Of a stretch of DNA of 64,000 nt, positions 27,272-34,676 are shown in pieces. The notes beneath the pieces were generated by a model, which searched no databases, had not been told where the DNA came from, and was given only the letters and a program-made list of their open reading frames with translations. Each line of letters begins with the position of its first letter. Position 1 is the first letter of the stretch. The translations under genes were made by a program, and so were the position numbers. The stretch lies in the IMG/VR virus record IMGVR_UViG_3300017917_002441, positions 1 to 64,000 of that record; one strand, written 5' to 3'. The stretch comes from a virus.

Positions 27272-28224
27272 TTTTTAGCCCATTTTTTCATATGGTTCCA
27301 TGCTGTGCCGTTGACAATTTCATCGTGACACCAATGAAATTGTGCTAACCGTTGTACCCACTGTTGGCGGTCTGGTGTATTGGGGTGTTCAATATCTGCC
27401 AAGTTGGTGTTGGCAATGTCTGCGCATTGACTACGAATTGGATCTGTTACAAACACTGGTACACCTTCGATTACCGCACCCACAGCTGGGCTAGAGTTAT
27501 GATTGACTACTGCCCAGCATTTGTGTAAGTCACTTATTAAGTCACTGCCCGGGCGACTCATAGAGATACGGTCCACTTTGGACAGTGTACACATTCTAAT
27601 AATTTGTGCGCAGTCGCTGGCAGCACCTTTGTCACCTGGGTGCGGTCTAATGCGTATGGGTCTTGCAGTGTATTGACGCAGTGTTCTAATGGTATTAACC
27701 GCCCACTCAACAGTTGTAACGGCGCCCATGCTCCATCCGCCATTGCGTTGCAAACACAGCAACACATGATCACCTTGAGTGCGCCAAGGTTGTAGTGATA
27801 AGCCAATGTCTTGGGACAGTTGTTGCCAACGCTGTGGATTGGGATCTTGGTCACAGTATTCACCAGTGTTGGGAAACACCCCGTCATAGCTATAGCGTTG
27901 GTATGTTCGTGGATTAGCAGTGTTTTTATACAAGAACAAGTTGCTGTCGGCAATGATAGTTCGGCCGCCTGTGGCCAGTTGTTGGTCTACTATGTGTTTT
28001 CTAAACGTTAAATGTGGTGCGGTTTTTCCATGCTCATGCACCCAACCCAACATAAACGCAACATCGCTGGGATGGTACATCATTGCAGTTTCTACTATGC
28101 CTTGATCGCCAGTGGCGGCAACACCTTGTGCAAAGCCCACAATGGTTTGATACTTGTGGTCTGTGGCGTGAGGACGACTTAATAGTTTAGACGGCAGGGT
28201 GGCTACGTAGCTGATTAGTTTCAT
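27268..28224 (-). CDS. Capsule-type (KpsS-like) transferase, paralogue 2
   Basis: 318 residues. Contains RPIRIRPHPGDKGAASD, then WAVVNHNSSPAVGAVIEGVPVFVTDP, then NTNLADIEHPNTPDRQQWVQ, the same motif order as the other three paralogues. The N-terminal part has VAFMLGWVHEHGK and GGRTIIADSNLF, fitting the first Rossmann half of a GT-B enzyme. It overlaps both neighbours by one to four bases in the leftward operon. Sugar specificity is not visible. Confidence 0.63.
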   Translation of the reverse strand: MKLISYVATLPSKLLSRPHATDHKYQTIVGFAQGVAATGDQGIVETAMMYHPSDVAFMLGWVHEHGKTAPHLTFRKHIVDQQLATGGRTIIADSNLFLYKNTANPRTYQRYSYDGVFPNTGEYCDQDPNPQRWQQLSQDIGLSLQPWRTQGDHVLLCLQRNGGWSMGAVTTVEWAVNTIRTLRQYTARPIRIRPHPGDKGAASDCAQIIRMCTLSKVDRISMSRPGSDLISDLHKCWAVVNHNSSPAVGAVIEGVPVFVTDPIRSQCADIANTNLADIEHPNTPDRQQWVQRLAQFHWCHDEIVNGTAWNHMKKWAKK

Positions 28225-29270
28225 TATTTCTTTTTCTTGGGCTCAGGGTCAGGTTGAGCATTCTTGGCAAGAATCTGTTGTATTGGGCCAACTAGTTGCT
28301 GCCATGCAACACCAGATCGCATTTCGTCCACACTGTATTGGCATTGAGCCAAATGCTTTAGCCATGTATTAATTACATTGGCATCAACCAACTGTAGGTT
28401 TTCAATTTCTTCAACATAACGAGTACTAAACGGCCATGCAAAGTTACCGTTGTCGCATGCCACCGTGGGAATGCCAGCTATCACACTGTCAATGGCCAGG
28501 CCACTGGTGTAAGTCACTGTACAATACGCACCGCGTAAATCATCTGCCCAAGGTGTTAACGCACCGTCACTGAACTTTACATTTTGAATACCATCCAACA
28601 GTACCATCCTTGCCAAGGATTCGTGATCACTCATGGCCTTGCCAGACGCCAAGGGATGGTTACGTACTACAATTTGACGCTGGCTAACTTTGCGAATGTT
28701 ACGTATAGCATTGATGGCCCACTCATTTATATCTGTACCACGCAGGCTGGCATCGCCAGGCAGTTGCAATGCCACTACAATGTGCCCATTGGGATCGTTA
28801 CGCCAGCCTTGCCAGTGGCCAATGCCCAGTTGGCTTAGTCTATGTTGTCCAATATGTTCTTGATAATCGGGCCAAGTGGCGCTTTGGCACAAGAATCCGT
28901 TGATACCAGTGCGCCACTGAGTGTTGTATGTTTTGGTACTGCGATTCAGTAGCGGAGTTTCGATACACACAAAGCAACGGCTATTGGCAGCTACACTGGA
29001 TCTAGTGGCATGGTGATTCTTTTCTCGATTTTTCCAGCTACCAAAAAACACAGCAACATCGCACTCGGTATAACCTTCGGTGTAGTCATAATCCACAGTG
29101 TGGAAAAGCCCAATGTCAAGATCGGCCCAACGACCAATACGTACTAAATCTGGGGCAGGCTGTCGACCGTTTTGTTGATTAGCCCACTCTTGTACTCCTT
29201 GGCCAAATTTCAATAGGATATCGTGTTCATTGTATCCATTAGCTGATGACATAAAAATTTTAATTAGCAT
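28224..29270 (-). CDS. Capsule-type (KpsS-like) transferase, paralogue 3
   Basis: 348 residues, the longest copy. Contains RQIVVRNHPLASGKAMSD, YCTVTYTSGLAIDSVIAGIPTVA and STRYVEEIENLQLVD, corresponding to the paralogue motifs, and an N-terminal MSSANGYNEHDILLKFGQGV segment. The C-terminus ends in a basic PKKKK. Its stop overlaps the start of the next gene by one base, and its own start lies within the end of the gene at 29260. Part of the leftward glycan operon. Confidence 0.62.
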   Translation of the reverse strand: MLIKIFMSSANGYNEHDILLKFGQGVQEWANQQNGRQPAPDLVRIGRWADLDIGLFHTVDYDYTEGYTECDVAVFFGSWKNREKNHHATRSSVAANSRCFVCIETPLLNRSTKTYNTQWRTGINGFLCQSATWPDYQEHIGQHRLSQLGIGHWQGWRNDPNGHIVVALQLPGDASLRGTDINEWAINAIRNIRKVSQRQIVVRNHPLASGKAMSDHESLARMVLLDGIQNVKFSDGALTPWADDLRGAYCTVTYTSGLAIDSVIAGIPTVACDNGNFAWPFSTRYVEEIENLQLVDANVINTWLKHLAQCQYSVDEMRSGVAWQQLVGPIQQILAKNAQPDPEPKKKK

Positions 29271-30066
29271 TTAGTATCCTATAAGCGGTACCATCTTTTA
29301 GTTCGTTGACATGAAACTGGCCATAGGCAAGATGACAAGCCCATGCATGTATTTTATCTTCTCCGGCCCAGTACGGAGAATCAATTTGACTGAGATCTTG
29401 TGATGCAACTGGACTGGCAGCATTGGCCGGCGCCAAAGTAAATGCCGGAACTCCATGCATGATGCTTTCCACTGCGGCCACACTGTTAAATGTGACCAGC
29501 GCATGAACGTCGTTGGCCAACACTTTTGACAGTGGATCGCTGTGTGTACGATCTATACGTTTTGGTGCCCGCTGTCGCACTACTATGGGACGATCTGTGT
29601 ATTGTTTGATTTTGTTTACAGTTTCTTCAACCCAGGTGCTGTAGTTTACACCATAAAACTTACAGGGTTTTTCGTCCGGCGCGGCAACAATGATTTGACT
29701 ACCGTGTCGTCTTGGGTGCAATTTAATGTTTAGTCGTTGCCAACGATCCGCTGGCTGCTGTACAATCTCGCCGTGCTGTAGATTGTTTTTAACAATTCGA
29801 TGCCATAATTTCCAGCCATTGGGATTGAGCGGCCCGGGTTGGTTACCAAAGTAACCTGAATCAATGTAGTAAAAGTCTCGAGAATCCTGCCAGCACTGTT
29901 TCATTATTTTGTGTTTGAGTATGCCTCGCAACACTATGGGGTCGGCGCTGGTATTATAATCAAAGTCATCTGTATTGGTCACAACAGAACCAACACTGCG
30001 AGCAAACATATTTACGTATTCATCATTGCCCTGTTTGCTGAGAAAGATCCAATTACTTGATGTCAC
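29260..30066 (-). CDS. Capsule-type (KpsS-like) transferase, diverged paralogue 4
   Basis: 268 residues from a GTG at 30066, chosen because its product begins TSSNWIFLSKQGNDEYVN, aligning with the start of paralogue 3. The frame stays open to an ATG at 30279, but that would overlap the upstream glycosyltransferase by 227 bases. It keeps the late loop (ALVTFNSVAAVESIMHGVPAFT, DLSQIDSPYWAGEDKIHAW). The HP motif is changed: RPIVVRQRAPKRID instead of RPHP. It may therefore have altered or lost activity. The start call is moderately sure. Confidence 0.55.
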   Translation of the reverse strand: MTSSNWIFLSKQGNDEYVNMFARSVGSVVTNTDDFDYNTSADPIVLRGILKHKIMKQCWQDSRDFYYIDSGYFGNQPGPLNPNGWKLWHRIVKNNLQHGEIVQQPADRWQRLNIKLHPRRHGSQIIVAAPDEKPCKFYGVNYSTWVEETVNKIKQYTDRPIVVRQRAPKRIDRTHSDPLSKVLANDVHALVTFNSVAAVESIMHGVPAFTLAPANAASPVASQDLSQIDSPYWAGEDKIHAWACHLAYGQFHVNELKDGTAYRILNAN

Positions 30067-30739
30067 GTTGTTGACAGTACTCGGTGTAGATACGTTCTCT
30101 ATGCCACTCATCCCCCATGGGAGTTGTAGCAAATTCATGAAAACTTGGTGTGCCCAGTGTGTAATGCAACAGTTTGGCATTGGGGTTTGGGCCGTATTCG
30201 TCAGGCAGCCAATTCCATTCTGGCGGCAACTCGCCAATGCGTTCATCACTGGTCCACTCAAATCTGTGCAAATGCGCACCTGTGGATTTTTGTATGTACT
30301 CGGGTGTTAGTTTTTTTGTTGGAAAATTGTTGCAGTTAAAAAGCATTACACTGCTCCAATTTTTTCTTGGATAATCTTCGTTTTTGCTACCAAGATACTT
30401 TTCTGTCATCTTAGTTTTGTAATCATGCTTGACTACCATGACATCTTTGCCAACTTCGGCCAAGTTCCACAACTCGGCTATGTCACCGCGCACAATCATA
30501 TCTCCGTCCATGAAGATAGCATACCCTTGATAGCCCATCAAGTACGGTACTAAAAATCTTGAATAGATAAACTGATTGCTACCGTCAGTGTGTGTTTCTG
30601 TGTAGTCTTTGAAGTTGTTTAATGCCAATGGAACAATTGCTACCGGGACGCTGGAATGCCTAATGATGCTGTTGGCACATACGTGATACGCAATGGCTTC
30701 TCTTGGATCATACCCGATAAAAATTGGAATTGGTTTCAT
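30053..30739 (-). CDS. GT8-like glycosyltransferase
   Basis: 228 residues. IPIFIGYDPREAIAYHVCANSI at the N-terminus and GYAIFMDGDMIVRGDIAELW with the D-x-D motif are characteristic of the GT8-like GT-A fold. WSSVMLFNCNN, DERIGELPPEWNWLPDEY and LLHYTLGTPSFHEF follow in the usual order, with the last His-containing motif expected to bind metal. Full length for this phage/bacterial subfamily. Its start overlaps the stop of the cytidylyltransferase fusion by one base (TAATG). Likely adds a hexose to a surface glycan. Confidence 0.8.
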   Translation of the reverse strand: MKPIPIFIGYDPREAIAYHVCANSIIRHSSVPVAIVPLALNNFKDYTETHTDGSNQFIYSRFLVPYLMGYQGYAIFMDGDMIVRGDIAELWNLAEVGKDVMVVKHDYKTKMTEKYLGSKNEDYPRKNWSSVMLFNCNNFPTKKLTPEYIQKSTGAHLHRFEWTSDERIGELPPEWNWLPDEYGPNPNAKLLHYTLGTPSFHEFATTPMGDEWHRERIYTEYCQQRDIK

Positions 30740-31503
30740 TATCGTCTTTCGATGTCATCTTCAACACAGCGGTCACCGTATTGAATTTCTACCACACGCA
30801 GTTCTTCTGTGCCTTCGTTACACAGCTGATGCCACTCATTGTTTTTGATATGAATGTGTTTGAACTTTTCAAACACGCCCAAGAGCTCTGCGTCAGTTTT
30901 TTGATTCACAGTATAAACAGTTGCAGTACCTTGTGCCACAAACCAGTGCTCTGCTCGGTCGTTGTGTCGTTGCATACTGAGATTTTGCCCAGGCGCAACA
31001 GTGAGTTCCTTGACTTTGACTTCGTTTGCTTGCTCATGTAACACACGGTAGTATCCCCAAGGACGTGCAGTTTTGGGAGCCTTCCATTCTTCAAGGATCC
31101 AACTGCTGGAATTTCGTTTGTCGAATCCGCCTACACCAAATACAAACTTGACATTGGTATCGGCAATGTCCATTTCAGGAATGTTTTTATCGGTACGATC
31201 CCCACCGTTGGCAAAGATAATTTCGTCATCTGGATATTTTTCACGAACTTTGGCAATGGCTGATTTAGCACTGCCGTCGCTGTCGTCGAACTCAATGACC
31301 CAATCAACCATGCTCAAGTGTCGTACCACAGATACTCGTTCTGCAAACGGCATAAAGGCACGCCCTTTTTTGCGTGACAGCCAGGCATCGCTGTTTAGGC
31401 CCACTACCAGCACATCGCCTAGGCGTCGTGCGTCTTTAAAATATTCAATGTGACCAGAGTGTATGGGGTCAAACCCACCAGTGACTAAAACAATTTTTTT
31501 CAT
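30739..31503 (-). CDS. Cytidylyltransferase-phosphomannose isomerase (cupin) fusion
   Basis: 254 residues with two domains. Residues 1-~130: KKIVLVTGGFDPIHSGHIEYFKDARRLGD, with the HxGH nucleotide-binding motif of the RfaE/TagD cytidylyltransferase family, which activates heptose- or glycerol-phosphate. Residues ~145-254: ARPWGYYRVLHEQ, LTVAPGQNLSMQRHNDRAEHWFVAQGTATV and HIKNNEWHQLCN, the type II phosphomannose isomerase cupin normally found at the end of ManC. It may make an activated sugar and interconvert mannose/fructose phosphates for the gmd route. It is first in the leftward operon, with TATAAATA eight to thirteen bases before the ATG and no ribosome site. Confidence 0.82.
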   Translation of the reverse strand: MKKIVLVTGGFDPIHSGHIEYFKDARRLGDVLVVGLNSDAWLSRKKGRAFMPFAERVSVVRHLSMVDWVIEFDDSDGSAKSAIAKVREKYPDDEIIFANGGDRTDKNIPEMDIADTNVKFVFGVGGFDKRNSSSWILEEWKAPKTARPWGYYRVLHEQANEVKVKELTVAPGQNLSMQRHNDRAEHWFVAQGTATVYTVNQKTDAELLGVFEKFKHIHIKNNEWHQLCNEGTEELRVVEIQYGDRCVEDDIERR

Positions 31504-31508
31504 GCTAA

Positions 31509-31516
31509 TATTTATA
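31509..31516 (-). promoter_or_regulatory. Perfect T4-like late promoter TATAAATA, leftward
   Basis: Reverse-strand CATATAAATATTAGCATG: the T4 late consensus TATAAATA is followed after five bases by the start codon of the gene ending at 30739. There is no Shine-Dalgarno; expected transcription would start at or next to the ATG. Confidence 0.6.
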
Positions 31517-31532
31517 TGTGTAGATTATGGTG

Positions 31533-31538
31533 TAAATA
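31533..31538 (+). promoter_or_regulatory. Late-type box TAAATA, rightward
   Basis: GTAAATACATTTATG: five bases separate the box from the ATG at 31544. Back to back with the leftward TATAAATA, forming a divergent late promoter pair in a 40-base gap. Confidence 0.5.
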
Positions 31539-31543
31539 CATTT

Positions 31544-32185
31544 ATGGATCAAAACAACTGGTTAGACTACTTCAATACCAACTACTATCCACGCTTGATG
31601 CCAAAATCCAGTGGCGCCAAACGAGGCTTGATAGAAGGTCATTGCCAACGCGGCGATGGATTTTTGTTAATGTTTCAAAAATTATTGGCCAAGAACAAAG
31701 CACATTATAAAATTATTGAAACCGGAACACTACGGAATCCGGGCAATTGGAAAGATGGCCAAAGTGCTCAACTGTTTACTGAATTTGTTCAGCGGCACGG
31801 TGGCACTGTGCGAAGTGTTGATATTGATCCACATGCTGTGGACACTGCAAACAGTTTTATCACCAGTGACCAATTTTCCAGTCATTGCAGTGACAGCGTG
31901 GAATTTTTGAAACAACAAGCAGACTTGGCAGAAGTTGATTTGTTTTATCTTGACAGTTGGGACGTAAAGTGGGAAAACGATCAAGCCAGCGCAGAACATC
32001 ATCTCAAAGAGTTTTTAGCAATCGAGCCACACTTGCAACCTGGCGCTGTGGTGGCAATTGACGACAACTCTAGATTGCTGTCTAGCAACAACAGAACTGG
32101 CAAGGGCCGACGCATTGTAGATTATCTTGAAGCCAAAGGCGTACAGCCCATTTACGATGCTTATCAAATTATCTATCAATTCTAA
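31544..32185 (+). CDS. Class I SAM-dependent methyltransferase
   Basis: 213 residues from ATG 31544. KIIETGTLRNPGNW is the glycine-poor motif I of the Methyltransf_24 / cephalosporin-hydroxylase-like group. VRSVDIDPHAVDTA gives the acidic residue at the end of strand 2, and EVDLFYLDSWDVKWEN and PGAVVAIDDNS are later core motifs. These enzymes methylate small molecules or sugars. It lies in the glycan island, suggesting sugar O-methylation (inference). There is no ribosome site; the late-type box abuts the start. Followed after two bases by a GT17-like gene. Confidence 0.75.
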   Translation: MDQNNWLDYFNTNYYPRLMPKSSGAKRGLIEGHCQRGDGFLLMFQKLLAKNKAHYKIIETGTLRNPGNWKDGQSAQLFTEFVQRHGGTVRSVDIDPHAVDTANSFITSDQFSSHCSDSVEFLKQQADLAEVDLFYLDSWDVKWENDQASAEHHLKEFLAIEPHLQPGAVVAIDDNSRLLSSNNRTGKGRRIVDYLEAKGVQPIYDAYQIIYQF

Positions 32186-32187
32186 AC

Positions 32188-32991
32188 ATGATCATTGACA
32201 CCACACTGTTTAACGACGAGTTCCACATGTTGGACATACGCATTGCGCTGACCAAGAGCTGGGTAGATCGCTGGGTAATATGTGAAGGCAACCGCACCAT
32301 GAGTGGTAAACCCAAGCCCTATCATCTCAGCAACAACCTTGAACGCTACGCATATCTTGGCAATCGTTTGCGTGTGATCAAGTTGGATATTCCTGAGTCA
32401 TGGAGTAACTGGGACATTGAAAACGGACAACGTGCAGCCTTGCTACCAGGGTATCAAGATGTCGATGACAACGACATTGTGATGCACAGTGATTTGGATG
32501 AAATATTGAACCCCGAGTTAGTGCCAGAAATACTGGCCGAAGTTGAACAGCAAGATCGACCCATAAGTTGCGGCTTGGACATGTACATTTACCGCTTTGA
32601 TCAAAAATTAGATCGTAGCTGGGCTGGCAATGTTGTAGCCAAAAAACGCCACTTTGATGATCCTTGTCATTTGTACAAAGGATTGCAAGCCGGTGTTGGT
32701 CATGCACAAAAACGCAAAGATCGCAGTCATTGCGGTGCGTACAAGAAGTCAGCAGGCTGGCACTGGGGCTGGATGGGCAGTGATGATGTCATCAAAAACA
32801 AAATAGTCAGTTGCATTGAAAGCCAAAACAAAGACACTGAACAGACACTGAGTTACTTCCGTAACATTGACTTTGGTAACGCTATCAACCACAAATGTGT
32901 GACACATTATGTAGCAGACCCTGGCTACCCAGCCGAAGTCAACGCAGTGTTGCGTCAATACCCATTCTGGACCAATGGAAACCAAGGCTGA
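32188..32991 (+). CDS. GT17-like glycosyltransferase
   Basis: 267 residues. The N-terminus has FNDEFHMLDIRIALTKSWVDRWVICEGNRTMSG, spread over the first 43 residues, the signature of family GT17 (beta-1,4-N-acetylglucosaminyltransferase type). IVMHSDLDEILNPEL carries the S-D-x-D-E motif, and GWHWGWMGSDDVIKNKI is the conserved late segment. Found sporadically in bacteria and phages, where acceptors are unknown. It overlaps the next gene by 17 bases in a rightward operon of methyltransferase, GT17-like and GT-A genes. Confidence 0.82.
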   Translation: MIIDTTLFNDEFHMLDIRIALTKSWVDRWVICEGNRTMSGKPKPYHLSNNLERYAYLGNRLRVIKLDIPESWSNWDIENGQRAALLPGYQDVDDNDIVMHSDLDEILNPELVPEILAEVEQQDRPISCGLDMYIYRFDQKLDRSWAGNVVAKKRHFDDPCHLYKGLQAGVGHAQKRKDRSHCGAYKKSAGWHWGWMGSDDVIKNKIVSCIESQNKDTEQTLSYFRNIDFGNAINHKCVTHYVADPGYPAEVNAVLRQYPFWTNGNQG

Positions 32992-33763
32992 AAAACGAGC
33001 ACGTAAAGAGCGTGAACGTCAAGCTCTGCAGCCTGTGTCAGACACGTATCATCCACCAGTAGACGTTGCCTGTGTAATACACAGCAAAGGTTACGACTGG
33101 CGCTATGTAGAGAATCTTTACAACATGTGCCGCAGACACTTGAGTGGCGAGTTACGTTTTCATGTTTACACCGAACACGATCGCAGTGTTCCTCCACACA
33201 TGATCAAACATTGCTTGACAGAGTGGGATGGCATTGCTGGTCCCAAACGCAGTTGGTGGTACAAACTACAGTTATTCAATCCCGAACATCACCGCGGAGA
33301 CTTGCTGTACTTTGACTTGGATGTAATGATCCTACACAACATTGACTGGATAGCACAGTGTCACAGTGATTACTTTTGGACCATACGAGACTTTCGTTAT
33401 TTGCAAAAGCCTTTTCACAATGGCATGAACAGCAGTGTTATGAAATTCAACGTGTCACGATTCAGCTATGTGTGGGACGAATTTTCACGACGTGATGCCA
33501 CGGAAGCAGTGCGTGGTTATCAAGGTGATCAAGACTTTTTGCAAGTCACTGTAAGACCGGAGCAACGAAGATTCCTAGAAGACCAGCGTTTCCAAAGTTG
33601 GCGTTGGCAAGTGGCCGATGGAGGCTACGACTTCTCACGACGTAGAGCACACAATCCAGGATCTGGCGCACAAGTCAGCCCTACTGCTGATGTAGTGATT
33701 TTTCACGGCCACCCAAAACCACACCAAGTAACAGATAAGTTAGTGACTGCCAACTGGTGCTGA
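32975..33763 (+). CDS. GT-A type glycosyltransferase
   Basis: 262 residues. It starts with a charged helix (METKAEKRARKERERQAL), then VDVACVIHSKGYDWRYVENLYNMCRRHL, SWWYKLQLFNPEHHRGDLLYFDLDVMILHNIDW with the D-x-D motif, and a GYQGDQDFLQVTV segment; HGHPKPHQV near the end is a likely metal/phosphate-binding His motif. The pattern resembles GT8-like or related nucleotide-diphospho-sugar transferases. Last gene of the rightward glycan operon. Specificity unknown. Confidence 0.72.
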   Translation: METKAEKRARKERERQALQPVSDTYHPPVDVACVIHSKGYDWRYVENLYNMCRRHLSGELRFHVYTEHDRSVPPHMIKHCLTEWDGIAGPKRSWWYKLQLFNPEHHRGDLLYFDLDVMILHNIDWIAQCHSDYFWTIRDFRYLQKPFHNGMNSSVMKFNVSRFSYVWDEFSRRDATEAVRGYQGDQDFLQVTVRPEQRRFLEDQRFQSWRWQVADGGYDFSRRRAHNPGSGAQVSPTADVVIFHGHPKPHQVTDKLVTANWC

Positions 33764-33770
33764 GCCACGG

Positions 33771-33799
33771 TTGACAACAAATTCAGCCGACGCTATAAT
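33771..33799 (+). promoter_or_regulatory. Perfect-consensus sigma70 promoter
   Basis: TTGACA (33771-33776), 17-base spacer, TATAAT (33794-33799). The ATG at 33806 lies six bases beyond the -10, at the expected +1. Confidence 0.88.
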
Positions 33800-33805
33800 C
33801 AGGCT

Positions 33806-34072
33806 ATGAAAATTGTTAAGTTAAACCGCAGATTTAAGATGTTCAGAGAGCACGGGCACACGGTGGCTCTGCGGTTCAACGGTTGGAGCAAACAGATATC
33901 ACCTTACGAAAAGGTATGCCGCGAACGGTTGGGCAGTGAATACAAAAACTTCAGCTGGTCTAGCCATTTTGGAACCAGGAACGGTCGCACTGATATTCGC
34001 CCATACTGGATCACATTCCGCAACGAAGCAGATCTTACTTTAGTACTACTTTCTGCTGGCTTGACCAAATAA
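33806..34072 (+). CDS. Small conserved phage protein, probable leaderless mRNA
   Basis: 88 residues: MKIVKLNRRFKMFREHGHTVALRFNGW, a basic strand-rich start; YEKVCRERLG; SSHFGTRNGRTDIRPYWITFRNEADLTL. I recall similar proteins from cyanophages without known function. The start codon coincides with the expected transcription start of a perfect sigma70 promoter and has no ribosome site. If the transcript is not leaderless, Met12 (33839) would be the alternative. An early-expressed host-takeover protein is possible (inference). Confidence 0.65.
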   Translation: MKIVKLNRRFKMFREHGHTVALRFNGWSKQISPYEKVCRERLGSEYKNFSWSSHFGTRNGRTDIRPYWITFRNEADLTLVLLSAGLTK

Positions 34073-34089
34073 CCTAATTCTGGTATAAT
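34063..34089 (+). promoter_or_regulatory. Sigma70-type promoter, short spacer
   Basis: TTGACC (34063-34068), 15-base spacer, TATAAT (34084-34089), 32 bases before ATG 34122. The suboptimal spacer suggests a weaker promoter or activator need. Confidence 0.5.
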
Positions 34090-34121
34090 AACAACATAGC
34101 GTAAACAAACAGGAGCCAACA

Positions 34122-34394
34122 ATGGGTTACATTCTCTACTTTAAGAAGGAACTGGGCACTCCCCACAAACTGAAATGGTACGCAAGTCTCAAGGGCGCGA
34201 AGATTGGTTTGAAAGCGGCGAACAGGAACGCCGGCCGCGAAAGCTACGCGATAATGGAAGAAAACGAGTTCGATACAACCTACAACGGTTGGACGACTAC
34301 GAAGAGTTTGATGACTGGGGAGACGATTGCAATACGGGCGCAAGACGTAGGAACATGCGTAGACCCCGGGACTGAACGTTACTGGAGCATGTAA
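34122..34394 (+). CDS. Small conserved phage protein, unknown
   Basis: 90 residues with a strong ribosome site (CAGGAGCC). The N-terminus is basic (MGYILYFKKELGTPHKLKWYASLKGAKIGLKAANRN), the C-terminus has TTTKSLMTGETIAIRAQDVGTCVDPGTERYWSM. The second half of this pattern is familiar from other marine T4-like phages. No catalytic motif. It is the second gene of the early-type cluster with its own promoter and a terminator-like hairpin behind it. Confidence 0.65.
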   Translation: MGYILYFKKELGTPHKLKWYASLKGAKIGLKAANRNAGRESYAIMEENEFDTTYNGWTTTKSLMTGETIAIRAQDVGTCVDPGTERYWSM

Positions 34395-34418
34395 AGTGTT
34401 GTTTTTTGGCAACATTTT
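34393..34418 (+). terminator. Probable terminator
   Basis: AAAGTGTTG pairs with CAACATTTT (one G-U pair) around a TTTTTTGG loop, directly after the stop at 34394. Confidence 0.45.
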
Positions 34419-34424
34419 GGGCGG

Positions 34425-34453
34425 TTGACCAAAATATCAGGGTTTGCTATAAT
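34425..34453 (+). promoter_or_regulatory. Sigma70-type promoter, duplicated module copy 1
   Basis: TTGACC, 17-base spacer, TATAAT (34448-34453) in the context GTTTGCTATAATAGAGCTATA; near-identical to the module at 34604. Confidence 0.75.
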
Positions 34454-34476
34454 AGAGCTATAGTAAAAAGGAGCAT

Positions 34477-34614
34477 ATGAAGTACACCCTGATTACCCGT
34501 AATGGAAAAGTTTACACTTTTTTCATTGAAGCAGTGGCCCAGCAGTTTCAGCAAGCTTATGGCGGTGTTGTTTTTACACAACAGGTGCTGGATGCTGTGG
34601 TGGTTGACCAATAA
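34477..34614 (+). CDS. 45-residue early-type peptide
   Basis: Short frame MKYTLITRNGKVYTFFIEAVAQ to VLDAVVVDQ with AAAAAGGAG upstream, own promoter at 34425, and the next promoter embedded in its last codons. Compact beta-alpha pattern; no known family. Its ribosome site and promoter support expression. Confidence 0.6.
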   Translation: MKYTLITRNGKVYTFFIEAVAQQFQQAYGGVVFTQQVLDAVVVDQ

Positions 34615-34632
34615 TCCCAGATTTGCTATAAT
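34604..34632 (+). promoter_or_regulatory. Sigma70-type promoter, duplicated module copy 2
   Basis: TTGACC (34604-34609), 17-base spacer, TATAAT (34627-34632), context ATTTGCTATAATAGAACTATA. It overlaps the 3' end of the 45-codon gene and drives the AAA ATPase gene. Confidence 0.75.
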
Positions 34633-34676
34633 AGAACTATAAACAGTAAACAAACAACCTTTTGTAGGAGCCAACA

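Noticed and set aside
30067-30279. N-terminal extension of the 29260 gene to ATG 30279
   Set aside because: It would overlap the conserved GT8-like gene by 227 bases, and the extra residues do not resemble the starts of the paralogues; GTG at 30066 is preferred.
31073-31453. 126-codon forward frame opposite the cytidylyltransferase fusion
   Set aside because: Antisense to clear HxGH and cupin motifs; no independent signal.
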